The position numbers and the translations under genes were made by a program. This document shows positions 56,961 through 64,000 of a DNA stretch of 64,000 nucleotides, piece after piece (the first letter of the stretch is position 1; each line of letters starts with the position of its first letter). The stretch comes from Alnus glutinosa (lineage: Eukaryota; Streptophyta; Magnoliopsida; Fagales; Betulaceae): NCBI RefSeq assembly GCF_958979055.1, contig NC_084893.1:29349987-29413986 (forward strand), read 5' to 3'. Under the pieces are notes generated by a model, which did not search any database, was not told the DNA's origin, and saw nothing but the letters and a program-made list of their open reading frames with translations.

Positions 56961-59300
56961 GTTAGCTCTAGGTGCTGTTCTTCTAGTATTTAAGCATGTG
57001 ACAACCTTGTTGAGTTTGGAATCTCCCCTTACCAGACGACTCTATTAAATTTTAGATATCATGATTGAACCTGCTTATAAATTAGTCCAGTCGTCTGCTT
57101 TAGCCAAGCTTGGCCTCAGGTTCTTGCGTTGACCTTCCCCCATGGCAGGTAGCTCTCTACAGGGATTTCTAGTATGATATCAAGAGTGCGTTCTTTGCTA
57201 TTAATGCTTGGTATAAAGGTTGGGGTCTGAACTTGTTTCATAGGACATCTTTGCCAATGAACTTAAGATTTTCCTCTGACTAATAGGAGGAAATAATTGG
57301 TTATATTAGATTTCGATGGATGCCAGGAGTCTGTGTTTAATAAGAATGGGAATGGAAGCGGGTAATTGCAGGAGATACATATATGATGAGAGAATTAGAA
57401 TTTGTAGGAGACGGTAGTGATGGAAGAAGGGAACCTAGATAGGGGCCAGAAGGCCCAGAACAGAGTGGAAGTGGCCAGTGCCCATGAAGATGGTACCTTA
57501 TGCACCAGACTTGTCGGTGGATGGGCTTGTCTTTTGGAATGGTGCCATCATGATGATCTAAATCATGGCCTAATCTTTTTTTATAGGTGCCATCTTATAT
57601 TGGAAGCTGAAGGTAATATAGTGATAAATTTGGGATTTAGGATTGACATTTGCTGGAGTTCTATAAGAGTAAGTGAGAAAGATCAGAGAGTCATGGGAAC
57701 AGTAGTGGAAAAAGACACTAAATGGATTTTTTTTTTAAAAAATAAATAAATAAACTGGCTCTAATTTGTAAAAATTTGATTACATATACTCTTCCAATTA
57801 TTACATATCTAATGCTGAGTCCACAGCAAAATGTACATCTTTCAAGAACTATGAAGTTTGTAATAAGCTTTATCAGTTTAAAAATAAGAATGTGTTAAAT
57901 TCCAAGTCACCATTTGGAAATACTGAGATTAGTGTTTGTTGATTATTAGCTGACCTCTTTGAACACTGAGACCAAGTCGCCATTTCAAGCCTGTCATACA
58001 ACTCTTTTATGTAGGCTAGGATGTAGTTACGAGTGGCATAGAGTTGGGAGGGCAGTTCCCTTCAGTATTTCATGCCTCGAAGATATCTGAAGCCAAATGT
58101 CCATTTTAATTTTCTTTGGATAAATTGCATATTGTTTAAGTTCTGATTGCTGTCCTTATACTGTCCTTTAATCAAAGTTAATCTATTCTTTTTTTGTTGT
58201 AAGTAGGTGTTTGATGGGCTTGAGGGTGTTAAGATTCAATGAACTGTGTAGTATTGATAATACAGCAAGCTTGCATTTCACCATATTATAAAGAGCAATG
58301 CTCACTGTTATCCTGAATGCCATTAAATTTGATAATGTGACAGTAAAAATTAGTCATCAGATATTAATACTTGCAAAAATAAAAAATAAAAAAAAATCAA
58401 AGAGTTAAATTTTACAGTCATGTTATCTCATTTGTATGTCAATTATATAATAGTCCACTAAATAGCATTACTTTATTATAAAGTGTTTTTTGATGAATCT
58501 TTAGAGCCAATTTTGGAGATACGACTGATCTAGGAATATTTCCTATGCATCCCTAGAATTAAATTCAACTGCTACCTTTAAAGACTCTAAACCCGGCAAT
58601 GCTTTCAGATGAATTAGACTAAAAGATTAATAAATAAATTATCATATGGATGGTGTTTGAATAAAGTGGGAGCATGATCATCACGGATAAAGGAAAAGAA
58701 AAAGGAGATAATGAGGACAACCTGAGTTGATTCTCTACAGATATCTTCTAGCCTTTTTCTGCAAGTTGTGCTCTAGTACTTAAACCTTCAAAAAATTTCA
58801 ATATAGCCCAGAAAGTGAGTGCTTAAAATTGCAAACAACTCCTTTCAGCAGTCTATTTAGAAGGTTGGTTCTAACATGCTTCCCTTATCGTTCACAGTTC
58901 TCCAGCTATATTTGCAAGCTGCTGATTGATAACGTGGTGATTCCTTAAGTTAGATAACTTGTTTATCAAGGACCACCAACCTAATCAAGAACAATAATTT
59001 TATATGAAATGAGAACCACTGGCTCCATATATTAAAAATGAGGACTATGAACTTTGAAGACATCTCCGCGGGGGGGGGGGGGGGGGGGGGGGGGGGGCGG
59101 GGTTGTGGGGTGGATTCTTACTACCCATAGAATTTCAATTTTTTCTGTTTGACTAGAAAATTGTTGTTTAGGTAATATTACCAAAATTGCTACTTAGATC
59201 TCACTTCAAGCAGAGGGGGAAGAAACCCAAAAAAACAGTAAAAAATAAAAAATAAAAGAACGGTGGTGGAAGAAAGTAGACCAGAACTATGCTCTGTTTC
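56961..59300. other. Intergenic region between SUFE1 and the LEA_2 gene
   Basis: 56961-57575 is duplicated at 44650-45270. No product is recognised, and the open frame at 57417-57749 has no recognisable domain. A possible weak MITE lies at 58291-58476 (AGCAATGCTCACTGTTAT ... ATAGCATTACTTTA). A G-run of 28 lies at 59070-59097. Confidence 0.45.
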
Positions 59301-59301
59301 T

Positions 59302-60096
59302 TCATCGCTTTGTTTTGCAGCTTCGGGCAAGTAGAACGCCGGTTGGCGGACCAGTCATCTCTACTTGACATCTGCTATGCAACCAATAAGAAAAATGAAT
59401 CAGACCAAGAGTGGCTTTCACTCTGTAAGTTCCTCTCACGCTGTAGCTGACTTTGTTGCTCTGAACCTGCTTTTGAAGTTCCACTGCAAGATTCTGGGGC
59501 AAAAATACTAAGCTGGATATGAAGTGAACTGATTCCAACCTCGTTTCGCCTCGTCTTTGAGTGAAAGGCTGAACAGCTTGAGCTGCTATGAGCCTGTCAG
59601 AAAAGAAAAGCTCTATCTCCAAATATTCGAACCTTACATCGATTTTCCGGTTTGGGTTAGAGAAATTTGCCAGGAAAGTGAAGTCCCCATTGAAATATTC
59701 TGGTGAGTCGAAATAGATAGTGTTGAGGTTTGCGTTAGGAATATCAAATGACGGGTTTCGTGGTTTAATGGCAATAAAGATGATCAAAGTTGCTACTCCA
59801 AAGAAGATGAGAATAATGCTAAATATGAGACAGAGAATCGAAGTACACCATATAAACGGGTTGGTCCGGCGAGGCTGAGGCTTGTTGAATCTTGGTGGGT
59901 TTATTGATATTTTCTCGTATGGATTTGGCTTGTTTGGTGCTCGGTTTTGTTGATTCACGGCTTGCTTTGATATCACAATTTGGTCGAGAGATATTGAAGT
60001 TGTTTCCTTTCGAGGTGGGGGTGGGGGTGGGGGTGGGGTTGAGGTTGAGGTTGAGGTTGAAGGTGGAGGTGGAGGTGGAGGTGGAGGTGGAAGCAT
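59302..60096 (-). CDS. LEA_2 / NDR1-HIN1-like (NHL) membrane protein
   Basis: A single exon gives 264 aa. An in-frame TAG 30 bp upstream fixes the start. Residues 1-30 are low complexity: two Pro runs around a Ser-Thr repeat. A basic segment (RFNKPQPRRTNP) precedes one transmembrane helix at about 81-110 (WCTSILCLIFSIILIFFGVA). The LEA_2 domain follows, with FLANFSNPNRKIDV, the RRGETRL segment, and the C-terminal GTYRVKATLGLIHFSYWLHS. This is the plan of the LEA hydroxyproline-rich glycoprotein/NHL family: type II membrane proteins at the plasma membrane or ER, some involved in defence or stress. The particular role is not known. It is convergent with SUFE1, and synteny suggests an orthologue of At4g26490. 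Confidence 0.87.
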   Translation of the reverse strand: MLPPPPPPPPPPSTSTSTSTPPPPPPPPRKETTSISLDQIVISKQAVNQQNRAPNKPNPYEKISINPPRFNKPQPRRTNPFIWCTSILCLIFSIILIFFGVATLIIFIAIKPRNPSFDIPNANLNTIYFDSPEYFNGDFTFLANFSNPNRKIDVRFEYLEIELFFSDRLIAAQAVQPFTQRRGETRLESVHFISSLVFLPQNLAVELQKQVQSNKVSYSVRGTYRVKATLGLIHFSYWLHSRCQVEMTGPPTGVLLARSCKTKR

Positions 60097-61317
60097 CTTT
60101 GGCGAAAGTGTTCTGAAGAAAAACTACTATACCAATTACCAAGTAATTAATGAAGAAGAAAGATGAAAGAAGAAGGGGATTGGCTCTTTAAATAAAGATC
60201 AAATACCTTTTGATTATGTTAATTTAAACATTTATATTTAAAAGAATATGACAATATTGGCTTTGTTAGGTAAACTTTTTCTTTTTACCTTTTGTTTGAA
60301 CATATATTTCTTTCCAGATGGATCTCGTTTTATAAAACTATCATATATCTATTGAGCAGATGAAAATCACATACTAATTAAAGAATTATGTACTTCTTAC
60401 ATACTAAGAGATACATAGCAAATTTATAGACTTCGTTGGAAAAAAAATTTCCGCCCAGTTTAAAGGAAATTTGTGTTATGTTTGTTTTTTATTTTCAAAA
60501 CAGAAATATTAACAAACAATTCAAAACACAAAATACTAAAAAAAAAAATAATAAAAATAAAAATTCATATATATATATAAAGAAGCAAAAAATTCAGTCT
60601 AAAATGCATTAACAAACGGATTCGAATCCTATTGTCACTAATTAAACAAATCATAGCTGTTGATGGTAAACAAAGCTGGAGGAAGAGGGTTAAAAGAAGG
60701 TAAAGAGATAAAGAAGCTTTTGATTGAGGCGTAGTGGGACCAATGTGTTTGTTTTTGGTATTGGGAAAAGGAGTTGCAGATAGAGCTAAAGTTGGTGCAG
60801 CATGTACCTGGTTTGAAGATTGGCTTTCTCTTATTTGATTAGAATTGTCAAATGGTATAAAGGTGCTGCATAATTCAGTTAAATCAATGGCTTGGATCTA
60901 TTGTATGTTGATCGTGCCCTATTGCAGGTTAATTGTATTGACCTTAAAGCATTACACCAATCAAATGCTTTTCTTTTTTCTTTTTTCTTTTTAGTCAAAA
61001 TTTGGCTTCAACTCTTAAAAATCTTTTCATATTGAACTTAACAGTGCTAAATGTTAATACAAAATGAAGGCCTAAAATGAACACTTGAACAAAAAAAAAA
61101 GAAAAAAGAAAAAAAAGAAAAGAAGAAGAAGATAAATGGGCACGTGTTCATTTTATTTTTCAAACGGGTGACGACGCCAAACCAAGGTATATATGGGTGG
61201 AAAAGTATTCCTTAGAGGGTAAGCAAAGCGAAATTGTGAACCAAATTATATAAGTGTGCATTTACGAAGATGGATCTTAAATTCCCAATGTCCAGTGAAG
61301 ATGTATATGCTTTATTT

Positions 61318-61354
<37 letters not shown>

Positions 61355-61779
61355 TGAAAAAGACTGATTGTGATCGAGGCCTAACGATAATTTTCTTTTA
61401 GGCGTATCAATCATGAGCGCATGACTTGGACGTTTTCAGCACATAAATTTGTATTTAGAATTTGATCTTACTAAATTTAGAATTTGATTGTTCAGAGAAA
61501 TTAAAGTCAAGTTTTCAGCACATAAATTTCTGATTTTCAATAAATATCAGGCCAAACCAAACCTATCTGCATGGGCTTCACCTGAATTCATATCTAATAT
61601 TGGAGGTCTTTGAGTTGTTTTTGCCTTCAAGATGGTTCCCTCTGCCTCATTTATGATTGCTGCAGCGATAAAAAAAAAAATGAAGGTTTAATGGCCACAG
61701 TAAAGTTAGCTTCTAAACTTACAAAAAAAAAAAAAAAGGTTAGCTTCATGATAACTGAGGACCCAACATTCTTCTGAGG

Positions 61780-61790
<11 letters not shown>
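60097..61790. other. Promoter of the LEA_2 gene and AT-rich intergenic DNA
   Basis: A TATTTAA-type element at about 60188-60196 (minus strand) could serve the LEA_2 gene. Otherwise the stretch is AT-rich with A-runs (61081-61135, 61321-61350). No further gene is recognised. Confidence 0.4.

Positions 61791-61838
<48 letters not shown>
61791..61838. repeat. (CT)n microsatellite
   Basis: About 24 uninterrupted CT units. Confidence 0.95.
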
Positions 61839-61839
<1 letters not shown>

Positions 61840-61939
61840 GGATTGTTGTTTCTCTTTATCTTTCTCTTTTTCTTAGTCTTTTAAGTGAGGGACTTGCTAC
61901 CTCTTTGTTTTCTTGTGTATGTAATCTCAAGGAATTGCT

Positions 61940-62535
61940 CCCAATGTTGATATATACTATAATTTATGGGCATTTTGATTAATTGCTTCTGTCATTTGAA
62001 CCGGATGGATGTCGGGTAGCTTCTCTATTTTAGTAAGAATTTTGAAACTTGGTTTTCAACATGACTATGCAATCCTCAATACTCTTGACTATGCAATCCT
62101 AGCCAGCCTTAATATTATTGTCAAGGACTCTGTCTTCGAGTTAATATTGTTGAAGCTATTGGGTTGCCTGATACACTTACCTATGGAATGATAATCAATA
62201 ATTTATATAAAATTCATGAGACCAGTGTGGCTATTAAGTTGCTTAACTTACTTTGGAAGATGAAAGAAGGAAATCTTGAATTTGATGTAGTGATTTATAT
62301 CACAATTATTGATAGTTTATATACTTTTTATTTGAAATGACAAGTAAAGGAATTTAGCCAATGTTTTCATTTACAATTCTTGAATTTAATTCAAGGCCTA
62401 TACAATTTTAGCCTATGAAAGGAGGCTACTGAACTTTTGAATGAGATGGTGCAAAGAAAAATCATGCCAAATGTACATTCAACATCTTTGTGGACACACT
62501 TGGCAAAGAGGGGATGTTGACTGAGGCAATATATT
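61940..62535 (+). pseudogene. PPR protein pseudogene fragment (RFL-like)
   Basis: Read across several frameshifts and stops, the sense strand shows successive 35-residue PPR motifs: RILKLGFQHDYAILNTL, GLPDTLTYG-ii-N, KMKEGNLEFDVVIYITIIDSL, MTSKGIQ, TELLNEMVQRKIMPNV-tF, and a final FVDTLgKeGMLTEA-like stretch. This arrangement resembles P-class PPR proteins close to restorer-of-fertility-like genes. No continuous frame exists, and neither the organelle-targeting N-terminus nor the remaining repeats are present. Confidence 0.75.
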
Positions 62536-62985
62536 ATTTTTGATGTGAATGATATAATGATATAATGCAGTGGATACAAAGTTAGTTTTAACTAGATTAG
62601 TTAAACAGTTGTATCTGTTAGTTATTGACAGCTGTGTTTGTAACTGAATCAATTTCAGATTAGTTAAGAGTTGATTCTATTTCATATAGATTAATACTAT
62701 ATGATATAATATTGCAGTGGATATATTATTTCTAATATATTTCTGTTCTTCCCTGCGGGTATATATCCATCAGGAGGATATAGGCTTCTCTGTCGATCGT
62801 CGTCATTACTATGTCTTCAATAACGCATGGTGGATGTCGATTCCCTCCACAAAAATGAAAAGGTGAGGAAAGGCGCAAGAAAACGGGAACCGTTGATGAA
62901 TGATCATGGATGATCTTACACCTTTATGACGTAAATAAAATACGATGTATCTTCCATTATCATAGGTCCCCGAGTATCTTCCATT
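62536..62985. other. Intergenic DNA
   Basis: No gene recognised. A 16-bp word, GTATCTTCCATTATCA, is repeated at 62946-62961 and 62973-62988, right at the 5' edge of the next LINE. Confidence 0.5.
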
Positions 62986-62987
62986 AT

Positions 62988-63949
62988 CAGGGATGGAGAA
63001 TGGTTCTGGCCCAGTGCTAGATCCGATCATTTGGTCCTAATTCAGAGCAAATTACATGAGATTCCTATTGGTGGTGTTGATCTACCGATTTGGAAATCTT
63101 CTTCTGGCAAGTATTCTAGTGCACAGACTTGGGAGTTGCTGAGAAATAAAATTCCTGAAGTTAGTTGGCATCAATTTGTTTGGTTCTCTTGGGCGATTCC
63201 TAAACATGCATTCTTTCTTTGGTTGGTATTCAGAAATGCACTTGTAACTAAGGAGAGGATGTGCTATTGGGGCTATTCGGGTTCTACTTTGTGCCTATTT
63301 TGTTTTGCTTGTCAAGAGAGCCGAGAGCATTTGTTTTTCAGCTGCAGCTTTACTAGGCGCATCTGGAGGAGGGTTATGGAGGATTGTTTGATTCGGGATC
63401 TGCCTATTGAGTGGGACTCTCTTGTTAATTGGTGTAATTCTCACTTGAGAGGTGGAAAGTTGATTGCAATTATTTGTAAACTTTGTTTTGGAGCTTCGGT
63501 TTATTACCTATGGAGGCACCGTAATGCTCTGCTTCGTGGTAATACTTTAAGCTCAGAAGATACTATAGTGCTCCAGGTGAAAAGGGATGTGCGTTTGAGA
63601 CTTCTTGCCCGTTGTTCTAACAAGATGCTTTGTCGATATCCTTCTTTAGTTAAGATTTGGAGATTGCAGCAAGTGCTTACTGAGTACTGAGATATTTGCT
63701 GCTTTTGTTTGGTTTCCTCATTTCGTTGAGGTTTAAAGTTTGCAGCAACTGGTTGAGACTTGTTTTTGGTCTCTGACCTTGTCTATGCTTTTTAGGTGTT
63801 GTAGCCTTTGCTGACTAGCTTGTAGTTGGCTATGGCTATTTGTTATTTTGTTACTCTAGTTAGTAGCTTGTTTCCAATCTTCTGGAGCGTTTGCAGACAT
63901 TTTGAGTTTGGGCTTTATAAAGCATTTATTCATCCAAAAAAAAAAAAAA
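62988..63949 (+). mobile_element. 5'-truncated LINE (ORF2 C-terminal end)
   Basis: An open frame at 63031-63690 encodes 219 aa of L1 ORF2 3' sequence: LPIWKSSSGKYSSAQTWELL, FVWFSWAIPKHAFFLWLVF, the zinc-finger-like CLFCFACQESREHLFFSCSF, and SVYYLWRHRNALLRG. About 250 bp of 3' UTR follow, with an A-tail at 63936-63949. The frame is intact and so looks younger than the other LINEs of the window, but reverse transcriptase itself is missing. Confidence 0.88.
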
Positions 63950-64000
63950 CATACGTATGCAAAAGTAAAGGATACTGATTCCCTCATCCGCTTTGGTTCT

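Noticed and set aside
57417-57749. 110-aa frame
   Set aside because: No recognisable domain. The first part is shared with the duplicate copy at about 45108, where the frame is not conserved to the end.

Overview
The window is plant nuclear DNA, most likely from a woody eudicot. The evidence is AT-rich intergenic sequence, GT-AG introns, TATA boxes, dense LINE, Copia and MITE remnants, a plant-type initiator tRNA-Met, and genes of plant-only families. I cannot name the species.

Layout. 1-3140: intergenic with two MITEs. 3180-13909: uridine kinase/UPRT-like gene (14 coding exons plus a 5' UTR intron) whose introns hold LINE, LTR and MITE insertions. 14821-16072: cytosolic fructose-bisphosphate aldolase. 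17331-17492 (minus): short member of a small-protein family. 19.1-20.3 kb: truncated G-box-rich DNA transposon. 21.8-35.4 kb: tandemly duplicated F-box block with two F-box genes about 96% identical and two small-protein genes, one retained in each copy. 36.0-37.35 kb: a more complete copy of the G-box-rich transposon. 36.9-45.3 kb: degenerate duplicate of the 53.2-57.6 kb SUFE1 region, carrying a SUFE1 pseudogene and broken by about 5.1 kb of Copia-rich sequence. 47645-50275: BMT5-like (DUF2431) gene. 51.7-52.3 kb: LINE fragment. 54466-54537: tRNA-iMet. 54748-55857: SUFE1. 59302-60096 (minus): LEA_2/NHL membrane protein. 61.9-63.95 kb: PPR pseudogene and LINE 3' end.

The single-copy genes do not form a pathway (pyrimidine salvage, glycolysis, Fe-S assembly, rRNA-methyltransferase-like, membrane stress-type protein). 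From memory, however, they match neighbours on Arabidopsis chromosome 4 (At4g26485 BMT5-like, At4g26490 LEA, At4g26500 SUFE1, At4g26510 UKL4, At4g26520/26530 aldolases). The window therefore looks like a conserved syntenic block expanded by transposons and by a lineage-specific F-box/small-protein cluster inserted between the aldolase and SUFE1 ends. The least understood content is the small-protein family at 17.4, 26.5 and 34.8 kb.

All exon joins were inferred by hand from splice sites, reading phase and remembered family sequences. Transposon edges are approximate unless a target-site duplication or empty site is cited.
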